From JABFSS01 sp964449445 (GTDB lineage: Bacteria > Patescibacteriota > Gracilibacteria > Peribacterales > Peribacteraceae): a stretch of 64,000 bases of DNA. Positions 31,771-39,947 of this stretch are shown piece after piece. The stretch spans positions 1 to 64,000 of the forward strand of contig CAYUZT010000003.1 of assembly GCA_964449445.1 (NCBI GenBank), written 5' to 3'. Numbering within the stretch: position 1 is the stretch's first letter; the number at the start of each line of letters is the position of its first letter. A model generated the notes under the pieces. That model saw only the letters and a program-made list of their open reading frames with translations, was not told the origin of the DNA and did no database searches. The position numbers were made by a program, and so were the translations under genes.

Positions 31771-33087
31771 ATGCTTCCACTCCCCCGTCCCGAACTCACG
31801 CTGCTTGCGATTCTCGGCTACGCCTTTTTCGCGTTCATCTTGGGTCTCGTCCTCACGCCCTGGTTCATCGCATTCCTCCGCAGGAACAAACTGGGCAAGC
31901 AGTTGAGAGTCGAAACCGTCGATGGGCGGGAAGCATCCATTTTCCGCAAGTATCACGAGAAGAAATTCGGGACCCCCACGATGGGCGGCATTCTGATGTG
32001 GGGATCCATCGTGCTCACCATCATGTTCTCGCGCCTGCTTTCGTATCTGGGATTCGTCGAGAACTCGCTCCTCCAGCGCGGGCAGGTCTACATTCCCCTC
32101 TTCACGCTGCTCTCTCTCGGTGTCCTTGGTGCCATTGACGATTATTTGAATATCGTGGGGGCCAACGAAGAGCAGTGGAGCCGTCTGCTCCCGAAAATTC
32201 GCAAGTGGTTCATTATCGGCATCTGTGCGATTGCCGTGGCTCTTGCCGGAGCACTGTGGTTCGGATCGCTCCAATCGGTCCTGTCGGCCCCTTTCGCCGG
32301 TCGGACGAATTTCGGTTTCATCGGGATCGGCGTTCTTTTGGGTCTCCTCGTCATCGTGCTCCTCTTTTTGGGGTTCAGCGGCGCTCTGGTGGATGATTTC
32401 CTCCGTCGGTTCGTGATGCGCGAAGGCAAAAAGCGGGGGCTCGGCGTTCTGCCAAAGATCACCTCGCTCCTTCTGCTCAGCTTCATCGCCGCGGCATGGT
32501 TCTATTTCAAGAACGAGTACGACAGCATTGCCATCCCCTTCTTTGGGGAGCTCACTCTTGGGTGGTGGTACATCCCCTTCGCGATGTTCATCATCATCGG
32601 CACGGCAAACGCGGTCAATGTGACGGATGGCCTCGATGGTCTTGCAGGTGGCCTGCTCGTGATTGCTTTCGGTTCCTTCGGCGTGCTCGCGTTCCTGCAG
32701 GGTCTCACGGTCCTCGCAGCGTTCTGCGCAATCACCAGCGCTGCCGTTGCGGCGTTCCTGTGGCATAACGTTCCCCCAGCGCTCTTCTTCATGGGCGATA
32801 CCGGCTCACTTCCGCTTGGAGGCGCTCTTGCGGTCATTGCATTGATGACGAACCAAGTGGTTCTGCTTCTCCTCATTGGAGCCGTCTTCGTGATTGAAAT
32901 GCTCTCGGTGATCATTCAGCTGACAAGCAAAAAACTACGGGGTGGGAAGAAAGTCTTCCGTGCAGCGCCCATCCACCATCACTTCGAAGCGCTGGAGTGG
33001 GGGGAGAGCAAAGTGACAATGAGACTCTGGATTATCGGTGGCTTCTGCGCTCTGCTTGGAGTCATCATTGGGCTATACGCACTGTGA
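31771..33087 (+). CDS. mraY: Phospho-N-acetylmuramoyl-pentapeptide transferase
   Basis: A 438-residue, ten-helix membrane enzyme that makes lipid I from UDP-MurNAc-pentapeptide and undecaprenyl phosphate. MraY markers are KKFGTPTMGGIL, AIDDYLNIVG (Asp pair), NAVNVTDGLDGLAGG, FMGDTGSLPLGG and the cytoplasmic HHHFEALEWGESKV loop, which separates MraY from WecA. It is longer than the usual 320-360 residues, with an extra loop around residues 130-230. The start could be 31753 or 31771; the latter leaves a normal first helix. The gene stands apart from any mur cluster. Confidence 0.95.
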   Translation: MLPLPRPELTLLAILGYAFFAFILGLVLTPWFIAFLRRNKLGKQLRVETVDGREASIFRKYHEKKFGTPTMGGILMWGSIVLTIMFSRLLSYLGFVENSLLQRGQVYIPLFTLLSLGVLGAIDDYLNIVGANEEQWSRLLPKIRKWFIIGICAIAVALAGALWFGSLQSVLSAPFAGRTNFGFIGIGVLLGLLVIVLLFLGFSGALVDDFLRRFVMREGKKRGLGVLPKITSLLLLSFIAAAWFYFKNEYDSIAIPFFGELTLGWWYIPFAMFIIIGTANAVNVTDGLDGLAGGLLVIAFGSFGVLAFLQGLTVLAAFCAITSAAVAAFLWHNVPPALFFMGDTGSLPLGGALAVIALMTNQVVLLLLIGAVFVIEMLSVIIQLTSKKLRGGKKVFRAAPIHHHFEALEWGESKVTMRLWIIGGFCALLGVIIGLYAL

Positions 33088-33173
33088 AAAGGAATGAAGT
33101 TCAGAAGGAAAATAACAAGCTTCTTTCCTTGGACATTTGATTTTTTCTTAGCGATTAATCATTAACCATTGCA
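33088..33173. repeat. AT-rich short-word spacer
   Basis: Words AAGGAATGAAG, AGAAGGAAAA, TTCTTTCCTTGG, GATTAATCATTAACC and ATTGCATTGAAGG form partial inverse copies between mraY and gap. The last word supplies the -35 of gap. Confidence 0.45.
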
Positions 33174-33202
33174 TTGAAGGAGAGCGCTACTTCTGTCATT
33201 AT
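33174..33202 (+). promoter_or_regulatory. Predicted leaderless promoter of the first gap gene
   Basis: TTGAAG (33174-33179), 17 nt and CATTAT (33197-33202) end 6 nt before the ATG at 33209. Confidence 0.5.
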
Positions 33203-33208
33203 CTTGAT

Positions 33209-34225
33209 ATGCTCAAGGTCGCCATCAACGGGTACGGCCGCATCGGGCGCAACGTCCACCGGCAATTTTTACAGGATTACTCCGGTCTCGTGGAGGTGGT
33301 GGGGGTGAATGCCTCTTCCAAGGCGGACATACGCGCCTATCTGCTTCGCTATGATTCGCTGCATGGCCGCTTTCATGGAGATGTCCATGTCGATGGTGAC
33401 GATTTTACGGTCAACGGTAAGCGCGTGAAAGTGGTCCGTGAGCGCGATCCGGCCAAGTGTCCGTGGAAAGAACTGGGCGTCGATATCGTGGTGGAGGCGA
33501 CGGGCCATTTTGAAACGCATGAAGAAGTGTCTGCCCATTTGGAAGCCGGTGCACGGAAAGTGCTGGTGACGGCCCCCATGAAGGACGACACGCTGATGGT
33601 GGTGAAGGGAGTGAACGAAGACCAGATCACGAAGAAGCATGACATCGTCAGCAATGCGTCCTGTACCACCAACTGCATCGCTCCCGTGATCAAGGTGATG
33701 GACGCTGCATTCGGCATTCAATATCTCCTTGTCGGCTCCGTGCACGCGTTCACCGCGACGCAGAATCTTCTGGATAATAAGCCGCAGGAAGAAGGTGAGC
33801 TGAGACGGTCGCGCGCTGCGACGCTCTCTATCATTCCCACCAAGACCGGTGCGGTGAAGTCCTGTGCCAAGATTTTCCCGCATCTGAAAGGCAAAATCGA
33901 CGGGATGGCGTTCCGCGTGCCAGTGCCCACGGTCAGCTGCGCCTACATGGCTTTCACACTCAAGAACGAGACGAGTGAGAAGGAAGTCTTGGACAAACTC
34001 GAAGAAGCTGCCGGTCATCCTTCCATGAAGGGCGTCCTCTCTGTGTCGCACGATCAGTGCGTCTCCATCGATTTCCAGACCGATCCGCACTCCTCCATCG
34101 TCGACGCTCCCTCCACCAAAGTCGTCGACGGAAAGGCGGTGCAGCTGCTCAGCTGGTACGACAACGAGTGGGGGTACGCGATGCGGGTGACGGAGATGAC
34201 GGTGAAACTCGGAGAGTTTCTCTGA
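33209..34225 (+). CDS. gap: Glyceraldehyde-3-phosphate dehydrogenase, NADP-type paralogue
   Basis: A 338-residue type I GAPDH interconverting glyceraldehyde-3-phosphate and 1,3-bisphosphoglycerate. Catalytic Cys152 sits in SNASCTTNC and His179 in SVHAFTATQ, and the C-terminus has SWYDNEWGYAMRV. In the Rossmann fold the cofactor-selecting acidic residue after the second strand is missing: the sequence reads VNASSKAD, with Ala35-Ser36 where NAD enzymes have Asp-Leu. By analogy with GapB and chloroplast enzymes this suggests NADP use. The fructose-1,6-bisphosphatase gene follows 14 nt later, supporting a gluconeogenic role. A second GAPDH with the acidic residue is at 59857. Confidence 0.95.
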   Translation: MLKVAINGYGRIGRNVHRQFLQDYSGLVEVVGVNASSKADIRAYLLRYDSLHGRFHGDVHVDGDDFTVNGKRVKVVRERDPAKCPWKELGVDIVVEATGHFETHEEVSAHLEAGARKVLVTAPMKDDTLMVVKGVNEDQITKKHDIVSNASCTTNCIAPVIKVMDAAFGIQYLLVGSVHAFTATQNLLDNKPQEEGELRRSRAATLSIIPTKTGAVKSCAKIFPHLKGKIDGMAFRVPVPTVSCAYMAFTLKNETSEKEVLDKLEEAAGHPSMKGVLSVSHDQCVSIDFQTDPHSSIVDAPSTKVVDGKAVQLLSWYDNEWGYAMRVTEMTVKLGEFL

Positions 34226-34239
34226 TACACTGTCGATAC

Positions 34240-35166
34240 ATGGCTTCCCGCCCTTTCCTCAGCGATCATCTCTCGCAGACGGGAAAAGCTGCAGATGAAC
34301 TCCGGGATGTGATTCTCCATATCGCGCAGGCAGGCATCCACATTCAGGCGGCCCTGCGAAAGACGGATACTGGACTCAGTGGAACGCAGAATCAATTTGG
34401 AGAAGAGCAGGTCAAGCTTGACATCGTCAGTGACGACATCATCCGCAAGCTCTTGAAGGAAAGCGGACTGGTCGCAAGTTACATTTCGGAGGAACAGAAG
34501 GACGTGATCGAGTTCTCGTCCACCGCTCCTTACTCAGTCGTGTACGACCCGCTCGACGGTTCGTCACTGGTGGATGTGAACTTCGCCGTGGGGTCGATTT
34601 TCGGCATCTACCGGGGCAATGCATTGATCGGGAAGAAGCCCAAGCAACAAGTGGCGGCGCTCTACCTCCTGTACGGTCCGCGGACGCTCCTGGTCTACTC
34701 AACGGGCAACGGTGTCCATGAGTTCATCCTGAACGACACCGGCGAATTCGTGCTGCAGCGCGAGTTCCTGAACGTTGCTGATGCCGCGAAAAATTTCGCA
34801 CCGGGGAATCTGGGATCGATCATGGTCGATACGCCCTATCACAACGTCTTTCATGCATGGCTTCAGGACAAAATGACGCTGCGCTACTCCGGCTGCATGG
34901 TGGCCGATATCCATCACATTTTGAGCAAAGGCCAGGGCGTGTTCACGTACCCCGCTGGATCCAAGTATCCTCAGGGCAAGCTCCGTCTGGTCTTCGAGTG
35001 CGGGCCATTCGCCTATCTGATGGAACATGCCGGAGGAGCCGCATCCGACGGCACTGGCGACATTATGAACAAGATAATTACCGACATCGATCAGCGCACG
35101 CCGATTATCATTGGGTCGAAGAAGGAGGTAGAAAGAACATGCAAAATTCTAAATTCCAAGCACTAA
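34240..35166 (+). CDS. fbp: Fructose-1,6-bisphosphatase, class I
   Basis: A 308-residue class I FBPase hydrolysing fructose-1,6-bisphosphate to fructose-6-phosphate, the committed step of gluconeogenesis. The active-site signature VVYDPLDGSSLVDVNF holds the metal-binding acids. Other conserved blocks are GNALIGKKPKQQ, LRYSGCMVADIHHIL and KLRLVFECGPFAYLMEHAGG. ATG 34240 follows a TACACT hexamer by 8 nt and lies 14 nt after gap. The C-terminal residues KILNSKH are encoded by the start of the AT-rich inverted repeat, so that repeat provides the stop codon. Confidence 0.95.
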   Translation: MASRPFLSDHLSQTGKAADELRDVILHIAQAGIHIQAALRKTDTGLSGTQNQFGEEQVKLDIVSDDIIRKLLKESGLVASYISEEQKDVIEFSSTAPYSVVYDPLDGSSLVDVNFAVGSIFGIYRGNALIGKKPKQQVAALYLLYGPRTLLVYSTGNGVHEFILNDTGEFVLQREFLNVADAAKNFAPGNLGSIMVDTPYHNVFHAWLQDKMTLRYSGCMVADIHHILSKGQGVFTYPAGSKYPQGKLRLVFECGPFAYLMEHAGGAASDGTGDIMNKIITDIDQRTPIIIGSKKEVERTCKILNSKH

Positions 35167-35238
35167 ATTCTAATTAATTTCCAAAAATCAATGGTTATGT
35201 CATTGGCACGTGTTTAGGATTTAGAAATTAGTGCTTGG
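35156..35238. terminator. Large inverted repeat between convergent genes
   Basis: An 18-nt arm (35156-35173, CCAAGCACTAAATTCTAA) pairs at 17 of 18 positions with 35221-35238. It is built of AAATTCTAA/CCAAGCAC words and lies between fbp and the convergent hypothetical gene, where it can act as a bidirectional terminator. The fbp stop codon is within arm 1. Confidence 0.6.
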
Positions 35239-35245
35239 TGCTTGA

Positions 35246-35563
35246 TCAATCCCAATATGGTTCTTTAAGCGCGACTTCGATTACTTCATCAAGAGTTTTT
35301 GTCGGCTCCTTCTTCCGCGGTTTGCCTTCGACCTTGAAGACGTTCTTCATCGAGCGGAACGTGCCCCACGGGTAGAATTTCCGCCACGAGCGTCGGCGCT
35401 CTTCTTTGCCTGCTGGAGCTTCTTTCGCAACGTACGGCAGCGACTTGGGAAGGTCATTTTTGCCCCACTCCACTTTTCCCACGACACTGTTCGTGTCGGG
35501 ATCGACGTAGACAAGATCATCGGGTTGCCAGGTGGAGATGATGGTAGCTTGGGGGTCGGTCAT
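35246..35563 (-). CDS. Small hypothetical protein, operon partner of a membrane protein
   Basis: A 105-residue soluble protein with an Asp/Val-rich N-terminal strand pair (DDLVYVDPDTNSVVGKVEW) and a very basic C-terminal half (KEERRRSWRKF, KPRKKEPTK). It is not a recognised family. Its ATG overlaps the stop of the upstream membrane-protein gene by four bases, so the two are coexpressed. Confidence 0.6.
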   Translation of the reverse strand: MTDPQATIISTWQPDDLVYVDPDTNSVVGKVEWGKNDLPKSLPYVAKEAPAGKEERRRSWRKFYPWGTFRSMKNVFKVEGKPRKKEPTKTLDEVIEVALKEPYWD

Positions 35564-36147
35564 GATGGGTAGAGGGGGTGTTCTTCGGGAGCGGGAGGCG
35601 GAGGCGGAGGGGGTGGAGGAGGTGATGGCATGATCGATTCTTTTCGCTGGAGCACGCCTTCATGATCCTCGGGATGATGGAACAGTTCCTGCACGGCACT
35701 CCTGCGTTGTTCCAGATAGCGCAGGCAGGCTTCAAAGAGTGTCACGAGATTGCCGACCAGGCAGAAGTAAATGCCGAAACGCACTTCCATCCGCGAGAAC
35801 TCGAACGTCACTTTAATCAAGACGGTCAGCGCTGCAAGAATCAGAACGGACGCCTGGGCGGAGGCGAGCAAACGCGTGAGCTCGCGATACTGCTTGCGAA
35901 TGATCACGGGACCGCCGGCAAGCGGCACGAGTGTGAGGAGGAGGACGAATGCATTGAGCAGGAAGATCGCGAGGCCCACAAATGACGTGTAGAACCCGAA
36001 TCCCGTATACGTCACCGCGTCTCCTCCCAGCCATTCACCGCTGATCCAGGGCAGAAACACGCTCAGGGCAGCGACAATGGCTCCTGCATTGAGAATTCGC
36101 TCTTCGAGCTCAAGACTGAGCAGGCTTCGGACAAGGCGCGACTGCAT
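35560..36147 (-). CDS. Four-helix membrane protein with polyproline tail
   Basis: A 195-residue protein with four predicted transmembrane helices (about 20-38, 48-75, 95-115, 120-140) and a cytoplasmic C-terminal tail containing 10 consecutive prolines, which would need EF-P for translation. No family is recognised. ATG 36147 is preferred over an upstream start that would overlap the divergent glycosyltransferase gene. The next gene starts in a TGATG overlap. Confidence 0.65.
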   Translation of the reverse strand: MQSRLVRSLLSLELEERILNAGAIVAALSVFLPWISGEWLGGDAVTYTGFGFYTSFVGLAIFLLNAFVLLLTLVPLAGGPVIIRKQYRELTRLLASAQASVLILAALTVLIKVTFEFSRMEVRFGIYFCLVGNLVTLFEACLRYLEQRRSAVQELFHHPEDHEGVLQRKESIMPSPPPPPPPPPPAPEEHPLYPS

Positions 36148-36157
36148 GGGGGGATGA

Positions 36158-36163
36158 TACCAT
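36158..36163 (+). promoter_or_regulatory. Extended -10 of glycosyltransferase gene 1
   Basis: TGA-TACCAT is an extended -10 ending 6 nt before the ATG at 36170, a predicted leaderless start. Confidence 0.45.
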
Positions 36164-36169
36164 GACCGC

Positions 36170-37228
36170 ATGGCGAAGTCTGTGATTATTGATGTGCGGG
36201 AAGCCTGCCGGGAGCAGAAGACCGGAAAAGGGCAATGGACGTACGGATTTGTCACAGAGCTCCTGCGCCGTGATGTTTCTTTGACGCTGGTGACGGATAC
36301 CGAGCTTCCAAAGGAGTGGCAGAGAGCGAGTGTGAAACAGTTCTCTCAGCAGGGTCTGCGATGGCATCTCTCCGTTCTCCGCTGGCTGCGATCCTGCGGC
36401 AGTAGTACCTACATCAGTCCCACGAGTTACATCGTCCCAGCGTTCGCGCCCAAATCCATTGCATGCATCACCGTGGTTCACGATCTGATCGCTTTCCTCG
36501 GCGAACCGCACGATCGAAAAGCGACATTGATTGAGCGGTGGATGCTCCCGCGCGCTGTGCGGCGCTCTGCGCATTTCTGCGTAACCAGTGACGCGACGAA
36601 GAACGATCTCCTGGCCCGATATCCTCACCTGGATAAGGAAAAAGTGACATCGATTTTTGCCGGACCCGTGCATCTGCACCCCGAGCGCGCGCAGCCCGAT
36701 GGTTCTACGATTCTCTGCATTGCCACTCTATGTCCCCGCAAGAATCAGTTGCGACTGATCCAGGCATTTGCGGCGCTGCCTGAAGAATTCCGGCACAAAC
36801 ATCAGCTCGTCCTCGCGGGCGGGCGTGGCTGGGATGATGCCTCCATTATTGAGGCAACCAAGAACACTCCCGGCATTACGTGGCGGGGATACGTGAACGC
36901 GGCGGAGTACGAGTCTCTCCTGCATACCTGCACGGTCTTTGCGCTGCCTTCGCTCTACGAAGGGTTCGGGATGCAAATACTCGATGCTCTCCAGCGGGGC
37001 ATTCCCGTGCTCACGAGTGATCGCGGAAGTCTTCGCGAACTTGCCCAGGGTGCCGCGCTCATTGTGCATCCAGAAAGTACGGACTCCATCGCCAAAGGCC
37101 TTGAGCGGCTGCTGACGGATGCTCCTCTCCGTGTCCAGCTTCGAGAGAAGGGAATGCAGAGAGCAGAGGTCTATTCGTGGAGGAGGACGGTGGACCTGTT
37201 TCTTGGTACTCTATCTCTCCCATGCTGA
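36170..37228 (+). CDS. GT4-family glycosyltransferase 1
   Basis: A 352-residue GT-B glycosyltransferase of family 4. The N-terminal half contains GKGQWTYGFV and CITVVHDLIAFLG. The C-terminal donor-binding half contains LCIATLCPRKNQLRLIQAF and the E-x7-E motif in LPSLYEGFGMQILDALQRG. It transfers a hexose from a nucleotide donor to a glycan or lipid acceptor, which cannot be specified. It overlaps the NAD kinase start by 7 nt, so the two are cotranscribed. Confidence 0.87.
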   Translation: MAKSVIIDVREACREQKTGKGQWTYGFVTELLRRDVSLTLVTDTELPKEWQRASVKQFSQQGLRWHLSVLRWLRSCGSSTYISPTSYIVPAFAPKSIACITVVHDLIAFLGEPHDRKATLIERWMLPRAVRRSAHFCVTSDATKNDLLARYPHLDKEKVTSIFAGPVHLHPERAQPDGSTILCIATLCPRKNQLRLIQAFAALPEEFRHKHQLVLAGGRGWDDASIIEATKNTPGITWRGYVNAAEYESLLHTCTVFALPSLYEGFGMQILDALQRGIPVLTSDRGSLRELAQGAALIVHPESTDSIAKGLERLLTDAPLRVQLREKGMQRAEVYSWRRTVDLFLGTLSLPC

Positions 37229-38109
37229 AATACCGCCGCATCGGCGTCACCGTGAAATCCGATCTCGCGGAGCGTGATGAGGTGCTGGAAAGCGTCCTCT
37301 CAATCGCACAAAAGAGCGGAGCGGAGGTGTGCGTGGATAAAGAGCGCGTGAAAGGTCTCACGTGCGCCAAGGGTCTTAGCGGCTTTTCCTCGACGAAAGA
37401 TATCGACCTGCTGCTCGTCCTGGGCGGCGATGGAACAATTCTCCGTTCCGTTCGCGAGCTCCAGAATTTCTCCGTCCCGATTCTCTCCATCAATCGCGGC
37501 AACATCGGTTTTCTTGCCGAAATGAGCGTGGAAGAAATCGACGGTCTCCTGCCCGAATTCCTTGCCGGGAAAGGCGTGATTGATGAGCGAAGCGTCCTTC
37601 GCGTCACTGCCCGGCGGAAGGAGAAGGTGCTCACGGACGGATTTGTGCTCAACGAAGCGGTGATCTCGCAGGGGAGCATTGCGCGGCTCATCGATCTGAA
37701 GACGACAGTCAACGACGAGCCACTCACTATTTTTCGCGCCGATGGATTGATTCTCGCAACGCCCACGGGTTCCACCGCCTATACGCTCGCAGCGGGAGGT
37801 CCAATCGTGCATCCCAATCTCTCGGCGATGATCCTCACACCCATCAACTCCCATACCTTCAGCCAGAAGCCGATCGTGATCCCGGGGACGCACAGCGTGC
37901 AGGTGGAAGTGATGAGTAAGGAGAACAAATTCGGCGATACCGAAGTCAGCCTGACGCTCGATGGCCAAACGTACGTCACGCTCCAGCGGCACGACGTGAT
38001 CTCCGCGATTATCAACACACACACGGTCAAATTCCTCCGGCGTAAAAAAGAAACGTTCTATTCGACGCTCAGGACGAAATTGAAGTGGGGGGAGAGGCCA
38101 GAAGAATAG
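37222..38109 (+). CDS. nadK: NAD kinase
   Basis: A 295-residue ATP-NAD kinase making NADP. Signature motifs are LLLVLGGDGTILRSVR (GGDGT), SINRGNIGFLAE (NxGxxGFL), ATPTGSTAYTLAAGGPIV and the C-terminal ISLTLDGQ-like strand (VSLTLDGQTY). ATG 37222 gives the normal N-terminal strand MLKYRRIGVTVK. It provides NADP for, among others, the NADP-type GAPDH predicted nearby. Confidence 0.95.
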   Translation: MLKYRRIGVTVKSDLAERDEVLESVLSIAQKSGAEVCVDKERVKGLTCAKGLSGFSSTKDIDLLLVLGGDGTILRSVRELQNFSVPILSINRGNIGFLAEMSVEEIDGLLPEFLAGKGVIDERSVLRVTARRKEKVLTDGFVLNEAVISQGSIARLIDLKTTVNDEPLTIFRADGLILATPTGSTAYTLAAGGPIVHPNLSAMILTPINSHTFSQKPIVIPGTHSVQVEVMSKENKFGDTEVSLTLDGQTYVTLQRHDVISAIINTHTVKFLRRKKETFYSTLRTKLKWGERPEE

Positions 38110-38158
38110 GAAGCCAAGGAAACTAAAGAAGCCAACGATGCCAAGGAAAACGATGGCA
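38106..38158. repeat. Short-word array (GAAGCCAAGG words)
   Basis: Words AGGAAGCCAAGG, AAACTAAAGAAGCC, AACGATGCCAAGG and AAAACGATGGCATC fill the gap between nadK and the convergent purA. The vocabulary is the same as in the 14940 and 42181 arrays. Confidence 0.65.
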
Positions 38159-38161
38159 TCT

Positions 38162-39397
38162 TTATCGAACGATCATCTCCCCCCTCCCCTGCCCTGTCCC
38201 GATCAATCGGACGGGGATGCCCGTCTGCTTCTCGATGAAGGTGATAAATGTCTGAGCGTGCTTGGGCAATTTTTCAAAAGACGTGATGCCAACAGTTGAC
38301 GTTTTCCAGCCCGGCTGTTTCTCCCATCGGACCTTTCCTGCGGAGTCGACTTCCACTCCAACAGGAATCACATCCTCCGTATCCAGCACATCGAGCTTGG
38401 TGATATTGAAGCAATCGAACCCGTTGATCGCTGCGGAGTACTTGAGATCCGCAATGGAGAGCCACCCGCAACGCCTCGGGCGCTTGGTGACCGAACCGTA
38501 CTCTCCTCCCCTCTCTCGCAGTCTCTCCGACGCTTTCTCATCCGCCTCGGTCGGGAATGGTCCCCCGCCCACGCGCGTGCAGTAGGCCTTTGCAACGCCG
38601 ATGCAGGAACGCAGACACTTTGGGGGCAAACCGAGTCCCTGGAGCGCTCCTGCAGCCGTCGTCTGGCTGCTCGTCACGTGGGGGTAACTGCCGTGGTCAA
38701 GATCGAGGAGCGTCGCCTGCGCGCCTTCGATGAGAACCTTCTTATTGTTGAGAATCCACGTCTGCAGGAGATCGCCAGTCGCCAGACATTCGGCGAACAT
38801 CGCCGCCGCTTCCGTAATATTTTTGCATTCACGTTCGATATCTACAGAGACGCCGTACATTTTCTTGATCATTGGTGCGCGCTCTTCCAGATATTCTCGG
38901 ATCTTTGAAATCGGCCAGCACAATGCTTCCAAGCGCAAGCCACTGCGCGCAGCTTTATCGGTGTACGCAGGACCAATGCCACGCTTCGTCGTCCCAATGG
39001 CAGATTTCCCACGCTGTTCCTCCAATGCGCCGTCGATCTCCTTATGAAATTCAAAGACGATGTGCGCGTTCGTTGCAAGATGGAGACGACTGAGGATGTC
39101 TATGTCTGCTGCTTTCAGCAGTCCGACTTCTTCGATGAGCGTCGGCAGATGGATAACCATTCCGGAGCCCAGGTAGATCTGAGCGTGTTGATGGAGACAT
39201 CCTGACGGCAGTAAACGGAACACATGCTTTTTCCCATTCACGACGATCGTATGACCGGCATTCGCGCCTCCGCATGCGCGTGCGACAACATCAAAATGCT
39301 CCGCGAGCATATCGATTGCCTTCCCCTTCCCCTCATCCCCCCACTGCGCGCCGATAACGGCGGACACGGGGCCAAGAGAGGAGAGGAAGTCTTGCAC
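38162..39397 (-). CDS. purA: Adenylosuccinate synthetase
   Basis: A 411-residue enzyme joining IMP and aspartate with GTP to make adenylosuccinate for AMP synthesis. Motifs are IGAQWGDEGKGKAID (P-loop with catalytic Asp), GGANAGHT, SAIGTTKRGIGPAYTDKAAR, ALIEGAQ-type LIEGAQATLLDLDHGSYPHVTSS and GPFPTE. The start is GTG 39397, with TACCGT ending 6 nt upstream, another probable leaderless start. No other purine gene lies in the window. Confidence 0.96.
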   Translation of the reverse strand: MQDFLSSLGPVSAVIGAQWGDEGKGKAIDMLAEHFDVVARACGGANAGHTIVVNGKKHVFRLLPSGCLHQHAQIYLGSGMVIHLPTLIEEVGLLKAADIDILSRLHLATNAHIVFEFHKEIDGALEEQRGKSAIGTTKRGIGPAYTDKAARSGLRLEALCWPISKIREYLEERAPMIKKMYGVSVDIERECKNITEAAAMFAECLATGDLLQTWILNNKKVLIEGAQATLLDLDHGSYPHVTSSQTTAAGALQGLGLPPKCLRSCIGVAKAYCTRVGGGPFPTEADEKASERLRERGGEYGSVTKRPRRCGWLSIADLKYSAAINGFDCFNITKLDVLDTEDVIPVGVEVDSAGKVRWEKQPGWKTSTVGITSFEKLPKHAQTFITFIEKQTGIPVRLIGTGQGRGEMIVR

Positions 39398-39445
39398 AGA
39401 GAAACGGTAGCAGGAAGTACGTGTTCAGGGCTAGAGCGGGCCCTA

Positions 39446-39934
39446 TCACATGCGTAGTTTGTGTATGCGTCGAGCGATATCTCCCGAAATTGCGCCTAGG
39501 AAAATGCCAACGGGAACTGCAACCACTTCAAAAACTACCAAAATAACAACGACGACCATGCTGAACTCTCCATCGCTCAAAATACTTGGGCTAGTAAGTG
39601 ACACTCTTATGACTTCGTATACCACCAAAGCAAATGGAATCGCTGCTGCGATCAAACCGCCGAACCACATTCCTTCCACAATGAAGCCATTCCAGTTCTT
39701 GCGGCGAAAAAAGAGTATGGAAAAAACAATGAATGTCAGTGTAAATAGCGCAGCCAATAGCTCCTCTGCATCGAGCGATGTACTCAATAATTGCGAGGAT
39801 GAAACGGTGGTGCTTGCATACGATGACCACCAGGAATATTTGTGCAGTGCAGCAGCAATCACATACCCGAGCGTCACAAGAACCATCACGATGCCGGTCA
39901 CTCTCCGCACGACAATGTATTTTTCACGCCGCAT
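39446..39934 (-). CDS. Small polytopic membrane protein
   Basis: A 162-residue protein with four hydrophobic segments (VTGIVMVLVTLGYVIAAAL; LLAALFTLTFIVFSILFF; GGLIAAAIPFALVVYEVI; VVVVILVVFEVVAVPVGIFLG) separated by short loops. No family is recognised. ATG 39934 is 7 nt from a perfect TATAAT on the minus strand, and that hexamer overlaps the prmC stop codon just upstream. Confidence 0.65.
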   Translation of the reverse strand: MRREKYIVVRRVTGIVMVLVTLGYVIAAALHKYSWWSSYASTTVSSSQLLSTSLDAEELLAALFTLTFIVFSILFFRRKNWNGFIVEGMWFGGLIAAAIPFALVVYEVIRVSLTSPSILSDGEFSMVVVVILVVFEVVAVPVGIFLGAISGDIARRIHKLRM

Positions 39935-39941
39935 CAAAAAA

Positions 39942-39947
39942 ATTATA
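39942..39947 (-). promoter_or_regulatory. Perfect -10 overlapping the prmC stop codon
   Basis: On the minus strand TATAAT (39947-39942) contains the TAA that ends prmC and lies 7 nt before the ATG of the downstream membrane-protein gene. The -35 is weak. Confidence 0.5.

Noticed and set aside
31588..32766. 392-codon minus-strand frame opposite mraY
   Set aside because: It is rich in Glu, Arg and Gln with no motifs, a typical shadow; the plus frame is a clear MraY.
35575..35640. Simple-sequence (GGAGGC) repeat as a separate element
   Set aside because: It is the coding DNA for the polyproline tail of the membrane protein at 35560-36147.
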